Numbered from the stretch's first letter, positions 12,299 to 23,691 are shown. The stretch is DNA of 64,000 nucleotides from Lepiota brunneoincarnata (GCA_023014365.1 JAEBUN010000019.1:558001-622000); one strand, 5' to 3'. Translations and numbers: made by a program. The notes: generated by a model not told the origin, from the sequence alone.

Positions 12299-12660
12299 TG
12301 CTAGGACAAATCTGGAGATAGTGAAGGTGAAACAGGGGAAGAATGAGATGTTTTTGTGGCTACAAGAACAGATATAAGGGAAGCTGAAGGGAACTAGTGA
12401 ATGGGGTGGTGTGTGAAGCTCAGAAAAATCTAAATAAGGGAGAAAAACTTATGCTAAAGTTCAGCCTCAGGGAAAGGAATAGAAATATAGTGAAAATTTA
12501 TTTGTTAAGGAATGTAAGAGGTTTTGGGTGAAATGGATATGTTGCAAAATGATAATGGCTCCATTTGGCTGGGCACTCTGAGCTCCTTGATCCAGAGTTC
12601 GATCCAAGTTCAGGTTCCAAACAGTATGTACAAGAGGTGGCATGGGGCAGTCACGTATAG
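12299..12660. other. Uncharacterised repeat DNA between Tc1 and a gag fragment
   Basis: The frame of the gag fragment to the right stops matching near 12660. Nothing recognisable replaces it. A stretch GAGTTCGATCC near 12595 resembles a tRNA B box, but the rest does not fold like a tRNA. Confidence 0.4.
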
Positions 12661-14066
12661 CTGCATGCCTACCTCTACAGGGTATTTTGGGATAAGAATC
12701 TTCATATCCTTCTTCCATTGTGACATGGTTTATCTCTATGGCATGTGGGTCTTGTAGGATGAATTGAGGGACATTGCTTCTTTGGTAGAATTGTGCATAT
12801 GGCACATTATTGTTAGGATGGTTTGGTCCATGGTTGGGTTGGTATTGGTTCCTCTGTGGGAATGTGTTCTTGGGTGTGCTACATATATAGGGCATTGATG
12901 TGGTGGAAGTTATCATTGAGTTTGTTTGCTCAGGTATACCAAGTGGTGATGGTTGTTAGAAGGTTTTCCAATTCATCTATCTTCATGGCAATATGGCAGT
13001 TGATCACTTTTTGGTATAGATTGATTAAGGTATAATCTTCAGTGAGTCTGGACTGGTAGACAAGTTTCTTGAACTGAGCATTGTGCCCAGTCATTGGTTT
13101 ACCTGCTTGATGTAGGGTTTGGAGTTTGGTGTGGGCATATGCATGTTCATTTGCCAGGGTGAAGTTGGTTCTGAGGCATGTGGTAAAATTGTCCCATGTT
13201 TCCATTGCTATGGGTTGTCCTGCTTGGGTTTGCATATTTCTCTCATAGAGGTATTGTCTAGCCCATGCTTGGGCATCTCTGGATTGCATTGTTGAAAGGA
13301 TGAATAAGGTCCTTGTGAGATCTGTGTTGTAGGTGATAGTATTGGCAAGTATGTATACTTCACATTGGAAAATCCAATCTTCAACAAGTCTTCTGTTTCC
13401 ATTGAAGGTGATGGATTTAAGGAGGCCTAGTTCCTTTGGAATTTGAGTGGCCATTTGTATTTGTCCAGGGGATGGTGGTAGTGGTGGTGCTGGAGGTTGT
13501 GCAGGTTGTGTGGGTGGTGCCAGTAGGGCTAAGGGTTGTGTTGGTGCAGGTAGTGTAGGTGGTTGGGGATCAGATTCTGATTTGTTATCATCTGTGATGT
13601 AGATATCTGAGTCGTTGTTTTCTGGTGGGGTTTTTCCTTGATTTACTGTGAATTCATGGTGTGTAAGTAAATTGTCTTCTGACTTGGTAAGTTCTCTTGG
13701 TTGTTTGAGAATGTATTCAAGCCTTGCAAGTTTGTAGTTGTTTAGGGGATGTGCTTTAGCATGGTATTCTTCAGCTTCTAGATGTTCTCATTCTTCTTGT
13801 TATTTTTGTCTTTTGGCTAGTTCAACAGAGAAGTTTGATGGTGTTCATGGGATGATTTGAGTGGATGTTCATGCATGTGGAGCAGGTGAGTTGAATGGAG
13901 ATGGGGGATAGAATGGGGATGGAGTTTGAGTGGGTTGTGAAGTAGGATTTCTTCTGGGGTCAGGATTTTGTATTCCTGGACCTGAGATTCTGTTTCTTGA
14001 TTTGGTAGGAGGGGGTGATGGAGTTTCTTGGGCTGAGAACTTCTTTGGAAGTATGGTGATGGTTGT
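12660..14066 (-). pseudogene. Element H: decayed G1-family gag
   Basis: The minus strand encodes a diverged Gag: ELGLLKSITFNGNRRLVEDW and WARQYLYERNMQTQ, then PQRNQYQPN and NNVPYAQFYQRSN. The homologous phrases in G1 copies A-C are nearly the same. The zinc knuckle end is lost at the left. The N-terminal Pro-rich part runs to the conserved TAG at 14067-14069, after which the same frame continues into ORF0. CG dinucleotides are rare, in line with long exposure to cytosine methylation and deamination. Confidence 0.7.
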
Positions 14067-14330
14067 CTAGTGATTGATTATTGCTAGAAGAATAAAAAAC
14101 TGAGTGGTGATGATGGATATCCCAGAGTATAGGTTCTATGATCTGATGACACAGCAGTGGCAGGGGCACATGATGCATTCAAGTTCTAGGGTGATAATTC
14201 AGTAGGCAATGAGGGTGGTAGTAGAGGTGAAGATGAAGATGAGTAGGTAAGCCAGATCTTCTGGTGGGGAGAGATTCAGAGATGTAGTAATAGCTACACA
14301 GAGGGGCAGTTTTCTTTCATATGTTATATT
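14067..14330 (-). pseudogene. Element H: ORF0, decayed hydrophobic protein
   Basis: The minus strand reads LPLCVAITTSLNLSPPEDL, then AYLLIFIFTSTTTLIAY, and ends with ISIITTQFFILLAIINH and TAG. Two internal stops (CGA to TGA and TGG to TAG type) break it. It is the diverged counterpart of ORF0 of copies A, B and C and keeps the same terminal TAG, in frame with gag. Bases 14331-14426 are the leader between ORF0 and the LTR. Confidence 0.65.
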
Positions 14331-14426
14331 GGATGACCAGAGTACCTTGACACATTCAGTACATTAGTAGAGCAGAGCTAAGTAGAGGGTGAGCAAGAGG
14401 ATAAGCAGCAGAGTATCTTAGTGTTT

Positions 14427-14656
14427 TGTTACCTAGGTTAGGGGTTCACTCTTGAGTAGCATGGAGTTTGACACAGGATGTCTATATAGACTTGGTCCTA
14501 TCCTACTAAGCATGACTTGGAGATGATGGAGCACTATAAGTCCAGCTGGTTATGGCAAAGAGGTATAGGAGGCAAGAACTTTATAACACTAAGATAAGGA
14601 TACATGTGGATGTACCCTTATATACTACTTGTAGTGGCTATGTCCTTACTATATAT
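14427..14656 (-). repeat. Element H: 5' LTR, cut short
   Basis: It begins TGTTACCTAGGTTAGGGG at 14427, matching the minus-strand form of the G1 LTR. It contains the AACACTAAGATAAGGATAC region and the TATA segment, and stops at 14656 where the Copia LTR begins. The remainder of this LTR is not found at the other side of the Copia element. Confidence 0.8.
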
Positions 14657-14994
14657 TGTTGAACTGAGTAGAGTCAATAGTATCAGTGACACACTGATCA
14701 CTAGTCACTAGCTCGAGTTGATCAACAATCACTGATATATTCACACGTTGTTAATAATAGTGTGATTTGATAAGCCCACTGATTTGGTCAAGTGTAAAGG
14801 TTCTTTGTATGTAACTCCCCTTCACATAATAGGATTTGGCTAGTCTAAGGTCCCATCCTGTCAAAATGGACACGAGGCATGAAACTCGGTGTCCACTAAT
14901 TGACATCCCCAAGGGATGGGTGTACATAACAACTAATTACTTATATATCATAATTCGTTACTAACTAATAAGTGATCTGTCACTTTATTTAACA
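14657..14994 (-). repeat. Copia 3' LTR
   Basis: It starts TGTTGAACTGAGTAGAGTC and ends CTTTATTTAACA in plus orientation. The purine-rich tract next to it on the minus strand (TCAGGGGGTTG) is the expected primer for plus-strand synthesis. Confidence 0.9.
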
Positions 14995-15094
14995 CAACCC
15001 CCTGACAGAACACTTCTTTAATTTGTGTAGTGGATCACCAATGCACAACCCCCTGATCCACTCCACACCTTCACTTATCCAACTTCCTATTCCA

Positions 15095-18000
15095 TCATTT
15101 CCTTAAGCCTATAAGATCACAGAACTTCTCCACCTTGACTCGAGCAAGAGGTTTTGTAAGCAGATCAGCTGGCATGTCATCAGTAGACAGGTGCTCAAGC
15201 TGTAGCTTTTTCATTGCCACCTTCTCCCTCAACCAATAATAACCCATGTCCAAGTGTTTCATCCTCCCATGGTGATCAGGGTTTTTGGCAACAGACATTG
15301 CAGACTGGCTATCAGTGTATAGTACCAATGGGGCACATGGAGTATATCCAAGCTCTCCTAGCAATTTTTGCATCCACAGGATTTCTTTTCCAGCTTCATT
15401 TCCAGCCACATACTCTGCTTCAGTAGTTGACTTGGTGACTACAGGTTGAAGCTTGCTTCTCCAACACACAACCCCCTGACCCAGCTTCACCAAATATCCT
15501 GTTGTGGATTTGCGAGAGTCCTTGTCTCCTCCATGATCAGCATCACAATATGTCACAAACATCCTATCACCAATACTGGAGTCAGATCCATATGTGAGCT
15601 TATAGTCCAATGTACCCCTTACATAAGTATTGGAACAGGTGTTTAACAGCTGACCAATGAGCCATTCCAGGGTTAGCATTGAAGCGTGCTAGTACCCCTA
15701 CAGCATAAGCAATGTTCGGATGTGTTGTAGTAGCCAAATACATGAGAGAGCCAACAGCATTCATGTAAGGGATATTAACCATCTTTTGCTTTTCCTCTGG
15801 AGTTTTTGGACAGTCATCTAGTGTAAGGACCTTATTAGGTATCATGGGTGTTGTTCGTGGTTTGCACTCTGTCATTCCAAACTCTTCCAACTTCTTTAGA
15901 ATATATTGACGTTGGGACAGTGTCAATATGTGCTGTTGCCTATCTCGTTTGATTTCAACACCCAATAAGAACGATGTTTCACCTAGGTCCCTCAATTTGA
16001 AATGTGAAGATAATTCTTCCACAAACTGGTCCATTTTCTCAACAGATTTTGATGCAATTGTGATGTCATCCACAAACACGGGGACGATTACCCGTACATC
16101 ATCCCGGGCATAGAGGTAAACTGATGGATCACTGTGCAACCTATGGAAATTCATCCCTTCCATTACAGTTGCAAGTTTTTCACTCCACAGACGAGGTGAC
16201 TGCTTTAACCCATATAGGGACTTGTTCAGTTTACAAACATACTCTGAACCCCCTTGCTCAAACCCTTCTGGCTGCTTCATATATACTTCAGCATCAATAT
16301 CACTATTGATAAAAGCATGAGATATGTCCACAGTACGCAGATTTAGGTCTTCAATAGCAGCCAGAGCAAGTATAGTTCGGATGGTACTCTGATGCATAGT
16401 TGATGCAAAGGTTTCAAAATAATCTTGTCCTGGTCGCTGACTAAATCCCTTTGCTACAATATGGGCTTTGTAACGCTCTATAGAGCCATCTGCATTGTGT
16501 TTAACCTTGAACACCCATTTAGACCCAATTGCTTTCTCCCCTGGAGGCAGTGGTACAAGTGACCAAGTTCCATTTGTGAGGTGGGCATTAATCTCCTCTA
16601 GTGCTGCCTCATGCCATTTATCACCCTCACCATTTGGTCGCTCTAATGCCTCAGAGTATGACTGTGGTTCCATCTCTTGGCTATACTGAGCATTCTGTTG
16701 CTCATCCTCTGATTCTGAGTCAGTGACCAGTGGTTTAGGCTCTCTATGCTCCAATATCCTAATGGGCGTGCCACATTCCATTTGGGCTTTTGAATAGCAA
16801 TTGGTCTAGAGTCAATTTCAGGTTCACTTGGTAGGCCTTCTCTGATATCATCATCCTGTTCATCATTTGCTTCAACTTGTCCAGTTGGTGGTATTTGTAC
16901 ACATGGAGTCAATGGGTCAGTGAGTGGTACCAGGATTGGTTCAGGGGCTGGTAGAACAGGTTCTTTATCATTTATATCATTAGGTTGCAATTGGTGATGG
17001 AGAGGACCATTTAAACCAATATGCTCATCAAACTCTGCACGTTCACTGATAACTATTTTCTTTGTAACAGGATTGTAAAATTTCCACCCCTTATATCCTT
17101 CAGGATACCCAATCAATACACACTTTTCCATATGACTTCCAAGTGGTGACCTTTTATCCTCTTGGATATGGACATATGCGATACACCCCCAAACTCTAAG
17201 ATGACTAACATCAGGTTTCTTGCCATACCATGCCTCATATGGTGTCATACTTGGCAGTACAGATGTGGGACAGTGATTCCAAACATGAACAAGTGCAGCA
17301 AGACATTCACCCCAGTACCCCTTTGACAGATTAGCTTCTGAGATCATAGCTGTGATCCTTTCATTAAGTGTTCTGTTTGCTCGTTCAGCAACACCATTTT
17401 GTTGTGGCCTATTTCGCACAGTATATTGTCTAGCAATGCCACAATCATCAAGGAACTTGAGAAAGTTTGATCCCATATATTCACCCCCTTTGTCACATTG
17501 GAAGGTTTTCAGAGTGTGTCCAGTTTGATTTTCTGCAAACACTTTAAACCACTTGAATGCATCAAATACATCACTCTTTCTCTTTAAGGGTATGACAACC
17601 CGAAATCGAGAGAAGTCATCAATAAATGTAACCCAATAATTGAAACCACCCAATGATGTTACTGATACTTGGTGAAGATCAGAGTGAACAAGTTCTAATG
17701 ACTGTGATGCTCTATGTTCTGAAGGGGGGAATGGGTTTGCATGCATTTTTCCTGCTAGACATGGCTCACAGATTGGATCAGGCTTCTCAGATGAGCTTAC
17801 TGTCATTCCACTAACTATGTCACTTTTGATCATCCGTTTGATGTCCTCATAGTTGTGATGCCCAAGCCGTTTATGCCACAGAGATAGATTCAGAGGGAGA
17901 GTTGATGCAATATGAACATTTTCTATATTTTCTACAGTAGAACCATCAAGATAACCAGTAGTACCTTTAACTGAACCAGTAAATAGTAATTGGTCTTTTT

Positions 18001-18540
18001 GGAAGAACTGTAGTTTATCAAGAGAAATGTGAACATCAATCCCTTTATGAAGAGTTAGGTATAGAACAGCAAGAAGATTACTCTGTAATGCCGGAACATG
18101 TAGTACTCTGGTAAATTCAACATCTCTTTCTAATTGTCCATTAATAACTGGTCTGAAGATAACATGTCCAATACCCTCTGAATATACAATACTGTTGTCT
18201 GCAAGTCGAACAGGAACTCTAAATGGAGTGTAATCTTGTAACCAGCTTTTATGAGGGGTCATATGAGAAGAGGCCCCTGTGTCTATAATCCAATGGAAAC
18301 TATTAGATGATGTAAAGCATGCCTCAAAACCAGAAAGAGTACTTGCCACATGAGCTGACTCTGGCATCTTCTCCCCACTTTCCTCAACTCTGTGTGCCTC
18401 TGCTGTATTTGTCCCAACTTTGTCTTTGCGATCATGACACACTCTCACAATATGCCCTACTTTGCCACAGACATAGCAAGTGACTACAACCCCTGGTGTC
18501 TTTGGTTTCCACTTTTTCTTTCCTCCAAAGCCTCTGTTAG
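15095..18540 (-). pseudogene. Copia pol: zinc knuckle, protease, integrase, RT, RNase H
   Basis: In order on the minus strand: zinc knuckle CYVCGKVGHIVRVC; protease WIIDTGASSHMT; integrase zinc finger (HKRLGHHNYEDI and CEPCLAG) and catalytic core HSDLHQ, FQCDKGGEY, NGVAERANR; RT with KWVFKVK, KSLYGLKQSPRLW and the FVDD active site; RNase H with CDADHGGD, TEAEYVA, DSQSAM and LADLLTK-like MPADLLTKPLA. Two single-base frameshifts, near 16770 and 15640, split it into three frames; otherwise it is well preserved. It would encode the polyprotein that copies and integrates the element. As it stands it cannot produce a full polyprotein without recoding. Confidence 0.9.
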
Positions 18541-18547
18541 GGCGACC

Positions 18548-18966
18548 TGTGGGGCTCGGGCAACTCAGGGAGCCGAAGCAACACTGCAGGGAAATCCTAA
18601 GTGATATTAGACTATGAGTTATGTACAGGACACATACCTGCAGGGAAATCCTAAGAGAATAGGATGAGGAAACCCCTGCAGGCAAAAACTAGGTATATAC
18701 CTAACTTATATAATCAATATAAATTGGACCAGGCTTAGCCATGATGTCTGGGTGTCACACAAGACCCAGAGTAGTTGAAACGAATGTGGGGAGTGGACGT
18801 GACAGTCTAGAGTCTGTAGAAATGAGAGGGAATGAGGGAGGGTTTTATCTGGATAGTGAGGAGTGTAAGCGTTTGAAAGGAGGGATATATAATGCATTGG
18901 GGGGGGGCAGGGGTGTCAATAGGGTTGGTGGAGGTACTACTGGGGTGTTTGGAGTGTCCCCTTACA
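18548..18966 (-). repeat. LTR-like insertion inside the Copia gag
   Basis: In minus orientation it begins TGTAAGGGGACACTCC and ends GAGCCCCACA, with a TATATATC box inside. When it is removed, the flanks rejoin in frame as GGGRPNRGFGG, the glycine-rich linker before the zinc knuckle, so the edges are well defined. The start resembles the S LTR at 58708 (TGTAAGGGGAC). The sequence CTGCAGGGAAATCCTAAG occurs twice. No target duplication is seen. Probably a solo LTR of another family. Confidence 0.55.
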
Positions 18967-19589
18967 GCCTCCCACCATTGTCCGATTGGCTATCTCTGTT
19001 CGCTTTTGACAATTGAGGTCCTCATTTCGGAAGGCAGCAAGGACAGTTGACTTGGTCAATTTGTCCTGTAGTAGTAGTGCTGTTGACAGGTGCGCATAGT
19101 CCTCTGGTAATGCTCGAATCAACGCCATGCATTGTAGTTCCTCATTAAGATTGGTAATGGTGAACTTGGTAGGATGTAAATCCTGTATAGTTGCCATTGC
19201 CTTCTCTATTCATGTCCCCAGATCAACTAATGATTCCTCATCATTCTTACGAATGGAGAAGAGATCATCATATGCATTGAATCGAGCACCAGGTTTTTTG
19301 GACTGATGCACCTCCTCAAGCTTCTTCCACATTTCAACTGGTTCCCCCACTAAATCTCGAACATGCACCCTCTGGTCACGATCCAGTAACAGATATATGT
19401 CACCAGCAGCCTTTGCACCTTCAATTCCCAAGCATCTATATTCCCCTGATCCTTTTCAGGCTTTTTCTCCTTCCCACTGACCACATTCCACAATCCCTTT
19501 GACATCAACCATGCCTGCATTTCACCTAACCACTCTCCATAGTTGGAGTTGGTAAGAGGTGTAATTCTAGCACTGACTGAGTCAGACAT
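18967..19589 (-). pseudogene. Copia gag
   Basis: The start is MSDSVSARITPLTNSNYGEW at 19589 on the minus strand. It continues with a frame break near 19440 into DRDQRVHVRDLVGEPVEMW and then HPTKFTITNLNEELQCMALI. This is the Copia Gag (UBN2/retrotran_gag) fold, which would form the particle shell. It is broken by at least one frameshift, a TGA near 19210 and the 419-bp insertion next to it. Confidence 0.8.
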
Positions 19590-19735
19590 AGTGATATCCA
19601 ATAAATTCCCAATAAACTCGCAATAAAAGCGCAATAAACTCGCAATAAAAGCGCAATATGGTGGCAATAAGCCAATAGTCACAGTAGCAGCAATATGCAG
19701 CAGTATCCCCAACAATCAATGATTAAAATGGTGTA

Positions 19736-19753
19736 GAGCCGGGGCCCATAACC
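19736..19753 (-). promoter_or_regulatory. Copia primer-binding site matching the initiator tRNA-Met anticodon arm
   Basis: Adjacent to the 5' LTR the plus strand reads GAGCCGGGGCCCATAACC. The GGGCCCATAACC part equals the anticodon stem-loop of eukaryotic initiator tRNA-Met, so the minus-strand RNA would pair with it. This is the half-tRNA priming known from Drosophila copia, in contrast to priming by a tRNA 3' end. Confidence 0.65.
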
Positions 19754-20091
19754 TGTTGAACTGAGTAGAGTCAATAGTATCAGTGACACACTGATCACTA
19801 GTCACTAGCTCAAGTTGATCAACAATCACTGATGTATTCACACGTTGTTAATAATAGTGTGATTTGATAAGCCCACTGATTTGGTCAAGTGTAAAGGTTC
19901 TTTGTATGTAACTCCCCTTCACATAATAGGATTTGGCTAGTCTAAGGTCCCATCCTGTCAAAATGGACACGAGGTGTGAAACTCGGTGTCCACTAATTGA
20001 CATCCCCAAGGGATGGGTGTACATAACAACTAATTACTTATATATCATAATTCGTTACTAACTAATAAGTGATCTGTCACTTTATTTAACA
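19754..20091 (-). repeat. Copia 5' LTR
   Basis: Nearly identical to 14657-14994, with differences at the GCTCAAG, GATGTATTC and GAGGTGTG positions. It would carry the promoter for the minus-strand element. Confidence 0.9.
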
Positions 20092-20511
20092 TCAACAACA
20101 GACGGTGGCATGTGATAAGTAAAAATAGGTGGACAGGCCTGTAAAAGGGAAAATGGTAACAGTGTTCCTTGCTTTATGATTTGTAGTTGTGTGTATGCAT
20201 AAGCACTTTGGTCTGCAGGTCAGAAGTTGCTTCATAATTGGGTTATGAAGTCTTGGAAGGGTTTGGCATCAAAGGTTTTTGGGGTAGTAGTTGAGGTATC
20301 AATTCTTTCTTTGTTGTATGAGGCAGCCCAGGCTCAGGTTTCACCACTTTGCATTGTTGACAGCACAAACAATACCTTGGATTTGTTGGTGGAGTAGATA
20401 GCATCATTGGCTTCAAGATAAATTTGGCATTGGAATAGCCAGTCTTCAAATTTGGTGCAGTTGCCATCAAAGACAGGTAGCTTGATTAGTCCAAGTTCTT
20501 GGGACATTCTG
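20092..20511 (-). pseudogene. Diverged G1-type gag fragment
   Basis: The minus strand reads MSQELGLIKLPVFDGNCTK, then FEDWLFQCQIYLEANDAIYS and KVLFVLSTMQSGETWAWAAS. This parallels the G1 Gag core (KELGLLKPIAFDG and EDWIFQCEVYVLA) but is clearly another subfamily. It starts directly after the LTR of element E and is cut by the Copia LTR at 20091. Confidence 0.65.
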
Positions 20512-20929
20512 TGTTACCTGGGTTAGGGGTTTGCTTTTGAGTAGCACAGCATTTGAGGCAAGATGGGTATACAGACTTGGTCTTGTCCTACTAGGCATGA
20601 GATAGATATGATGGAGCACTATAAGTCCAGCCAGTTTATGGGCAAAGAGGTATAGGAGGCAAGAACTGTATAACACTAAGATAAGGATACAAGGTACAGT
20701 ACAGTATCCTTATATACTACTATGTGTGGCTATGCTCCTACTATATATATCTGGACCCAGGTAAGGTGAGTCATACTGAGTCAAAGTCTTATCTATCTAA
20801 TTATAGATTGTTCTGATGTGCACTTCTGATTGTTTCAGAGTGACAATTCTTCTATCAATTTACATATACTTGGTGCTTCTGATAAGAGTCCCTTCTGGAC
20901 AGGTTTCTGATTAGGGAATTCTGATAACA
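20512..20929 (-). repeat. Element E: 3' LTR
   Basis: It begins TGTTACCTGGGTTAGGGG and ends GAATTCTGATAACA. It is a diverged, 418-bp version of the G1 LTR in minus orientation. The internal part of E (ORF4, ORF3) lies immediately to its right, so this is the 3' LTR. The 5' LTR of E is not in the window. Confidence 0.8.
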
Positions 20930-21898
20930 TTACCCTGTTTTTAAGGTTATATTCCATTATAACCATTATGTCTTTTCCTTCTGTTGTGTTTGAGTGGAGT
21001 GTTTAGAATTCTCCTACTGGTTCTCTGCATATGTTGGACATGGCAACATTGTTGTATCCATTGTTGAAGTCATCTTCTTCAGGGTATTTGAGTCCTGAAT
21101 ATTGGTAGTGGAGAGATGGGGTGGTCTGAGGTTGAGCTGCCATGAGTCTGTTGTAAGGTGTATGTCTTATTCCTTTTGAGGGGCATTCAGTTCATTTGTG
21201 GCAAGGTTGGAATACTCTGCAGTGTGGGCATCTATATTTGAAGCAGTCATATGAATAGTGGCCTGGAGTGTATTGTTTGCAACTGAGGCAGGCAAATTAG
21301 GGACAATCCATGGCCCAGTATCTGATTTGTTTGCATTGAATGCATTGGGATCTGTTGTTGGGTTTGGGGTTTGGAACTTGTTGGATGGGGGTGGGGGAAT
21401 TCCATAATAGAGTTGGTCTAGCAGTGTTTTTGTGAAAGGGGTTGTTAGTTCCAACAGGGTTCTTTCTTCCCAATGTGGGAGTTGGAGTGATTTTGTTGGT
21501 GGGGGGTGTCATGTTGGGTTGTTTCTTTCTTGGCATTTGGGACATGAGTCCTTGGTGTGTGAGGAGGAATGCCTCATAATTTTTGGTCCACTTTTGTTGG
21601 GCATGGAAGGCATCATGGAGTAGTTTTGTTTGTTTTATGTGATGGATATAGTTCAACCATACTTCTCTGTTGTAGTTGCTAATGGGAGCATTGTTGACTT
21701 TGTCAGTGAGGAATTGGGTGGAGGTGATTGTGTGTAAGTCTTCTACACTAGTTGTGATTGGTTCCAAGCTTTTTACTCCAGCTGTGTGGAAATTGATGGG
21801 TAGGGTGGCTACTGGTTCTGGTTTGGGTGTAGCATTGGGATCAGGAGTTTCATCTCTGATGTTGGTGAAGGTGTTGGAGGGTGTGAATGGGCATGGCC
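20930..21898 (-). pseudogene. Element E: ORF4 and ORF3, 3' part
   Basis: On the minus strand this is a diverged ORF3: REVWLNYIHHIKQTKLLHDA, then a zinc-knuckle region that includes CIQCKQIRYWAMDC and the Cys/His spacing of the second and third knuckles. It matches ORF3 of copies A and C (DRQLWYDYTHHVRQTKALAT and CIQCRHTGHWAMDC). The first knuckle has lost its histidine region. The 5' part of ORF3 continues beyond copy C at 41379-41516. The hairpin at 20945-20964 lies between ORF4 and the LTR. Confidence 0.7.
20945..20964 (-). ncRNA. Element E: conserved 3' hairpin
   Basis: GGTTATA, loop TTCCAT, TATAACC form a perfect 7-bp stem. It occupies the same place as the hairpins in copies A and F, but two base pairs differ on both sides of the stem, which keeps the pairing. 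Confidence 0.55.
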
Positions 21899-22282
21899 TG
21901 TTACCCGGGTTAGGGGTTCGCTCTTGAGTAGCATGGCGTTCGACACAGGATGTCTATACAGACTTGGTCCTGTCTTACTAGGCGTGACTTGGAGACGACG
22001 GAGCACTATAGTCCAGCCGGTTTAAGGGCAAAGAGGTATAGGAGGCAAGAACTGTATAACACTAAGATAAGGATACAAGGTATTGTACTGTATCCTTATA
22101 TACTTCTAAGTGTGGCTGTACTCCTACTATAATAGTCTGGACCAAGGTAATTATGAGTCAGAGATAAGAGACATGAGGCATATGGTAAGAATCGTCCTTC
22201 TGATGTACACTACTGATAGTTTCATAGTGACATGGGAAATGTAGCTAAAAATAACTGTCCTTCTGATGGAATTCTGATAACA
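21899..22282 (-). repeat. G1 copy C 3' LTR
   Basis: TGTTACCCGGGTTAGGGG to TCTGATAACA in plus orientation, 384 bp, with the TATATA segment near 22095. Confidence 0.95.
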
Positions 22283-22319
22283 TTAGGTCCGTTTCTAGAG
22301 TTGTTTTCCATACAACTTG

Positions 22320-22563
22320 TTAATTTCCTTCTTCTGGGTACTCAGCTAGGTAGTTTGGTTCATAATATTCGATCTGAGTTTGGTCAGTGGAGTCTGGTCT
22401 AGGGGGAATGACTGGGGAGAAGGTGGGAGTGGGAGTTCTGCGGAGATTGAGTATAGTGGCGGTTTCTGGGGATGGGGGTTGTCCTGGGTAGAAGATGTCG
22501 TACAGTAGGCGTCTGAAGTGGGGACTCTCTATTCTTTCTTCTGGTGGAGTGGTTGGGTTTTCT
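22320..22563 (-). CDS. G1 copy C ORF4, unique C-terminal part
   Basis: This frame is open from 23588 to 22320 in copy C (422 codons). It overlaps ORF3 in another frame and is unique only after the ORF3 stop. The unique end includes ERIESPHFRRLLYDIFYPGQ and the acidic tail YYEPNYLAEYPEEGN. Compared with copy A most changes in this stretch are synonymous, so it is a real coding frame. No known domain is recognised. It may be made as an extension of ORF3 by a +1 shift at the ORF3 stop, or from its own start. Confidence 0.55.
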
Positions 22564-23688
22564 TCAGAAGGAACTGCAGGGTTCTCCTGTGATATTTGAT
22601 TCGGCCACGTCGTCGTAGCATTCCTCGTAGTAGTCGTCGTGAGTGAGGTCGATGTATCTATGATGAGTCGTGGGAGTGGTCGAGGGATGGGTTGTCGAAT
22701 TTCTGGAGTAGGGGGCGTGTCGAGTCTTTCGACTTGGGCATTCAGTCCGTTTGTGGCGCGGTTGGAAGACAGCGCAATGGGGGCATCTATACTTGATGCA
22801 GTCATATGAGTAATGCCCTGGGGCATATTGCTTGCATCCGAGGCAAGCGAATTGGGGGCAATCCATAGCCCAGTGTCCTGTGTGTCTGCATTGGATACAG
22901 ACTGATCTGTCGGTGGTTCGGGGGTTGGTTCGTGAGTGAACGGGATTGGGGGAGTTCCGAACCGGGACGTTGTTACTGGTGATGGTGTGGGTGGTGTCCT
23001 TGGTGGGGGTGAGAAGTCTGAAGGGATTTCTGATACTAGTGGGCTTTCTTCCCTTGTTGGGGATGGTGGTGATGATTGCGGCAGTGGTCGTCGTGGTAGT
23101 GGTGGGGACGGTTGTGGTGGGGGGCTGCGAGGTATGTATCTCATCTCACTTGGGTAAGTTCTTCGACACCTCGGACATGAGGCCCGATCTTGAGCGGAGA
23201 AGTCGCTCGAGTGATTCTGCCCAGGCACGTTGCGTATTGTACGCAGTAGCGAGAGCCTTAGTCTGTTGTACGTGGTGGGTATAGTCGTACCAGAGTTGTC
23301 GGTCGTATTCTGAAATTGAAGTGTGTTCCAATTTAGTCGTAAAGGCTCCGTCGGTGGCAGCCTTGCGCAGATCTCCATCAGAAGGGTGATCTGGTCCATA
23401 TGATCGTACTCCAGCTGTATGGTATCTAAGGGAGGCAGCTGGGGTGGCTGTTGGTTCTGGGGTGTCGTTGGGGTCGGGGGTCTTGTCCCTGAGGGAGGTG
23501 TATGTTGCGGCGAAGGTGTGAGAGGGGGTGTAGGGAGACGGGGCCGGAATGGGAGTTGTTTGAAGTGTAGTATGTTCGACGCTTGCATTGTTTATAATGA
23601 CAATGGAGGATGATGAGGAGGTTGGTGAAGGTGTTGTTGAAAAAGGGGGAGTAGTTTGGGGGCAAGTGAGGTCGAGGTTCATGGGCAT
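22564..23688 (-). pseudogene. G1 copy C ORF3, triple zinc-knuckle protein
   Basis: It starts MPMNLDLTCPQTTPPFSTTP three bases after the pol stop. A Ser/Pro-rich N-terminus is followed by a helical segment (EYDRQLWYDYTHHVQQTKAL) and three knuckles: CIQCRHTGHWAMDC, CLGCKQYAPGHYSYDC and CPHCAVFQPRHKRTEC. The acidic tail is DLTHDDYYEECYDD and ends GEPCSSF. A TGA at 23146-23148 (a decayed CGA) interrupts this copy. Probable nucleic-acid-binding accessory protein; no counterpart is known to me in standard Gypsy elements. Confidence 0.7.
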
Positions 23689-23691
23689 CTT

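Larger units (their letters stand above)
14657..20091 (-). mobile_element. Ty1/Copia retrotransposon with both LTRs
   Basis: The two LTRs (14657-14994 and 19754-20091, 338 bp each) differ at about four positions, so the insertion is recent. The domain order on the minus strand is Gag, zinc knuckle, protease, integrase, RT, RNase H, which defines Ty1/Copia. Length is 5,435 bp, including a 419-bp insertion in gag. No 5-bp target duplication is visible (TATAT against TCAAC). Confidence 0.92.

Noticed and set aside
12560..12640. tRNA-derived SINE head suggested by GAGTTCGATCC
   Set aside because: The arms around the B-box-like sequence do not pair as a T arm and no clear A box or 3' tail is present.
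22320..23588. The full 422-codon ORF4 frame of copy C as one protein
   Set aside because: In the part overlapping ORF3 the codon changes follow ORF3, and copy A has a stop in the ORF4 frame near 57181; only the unique end is supported.
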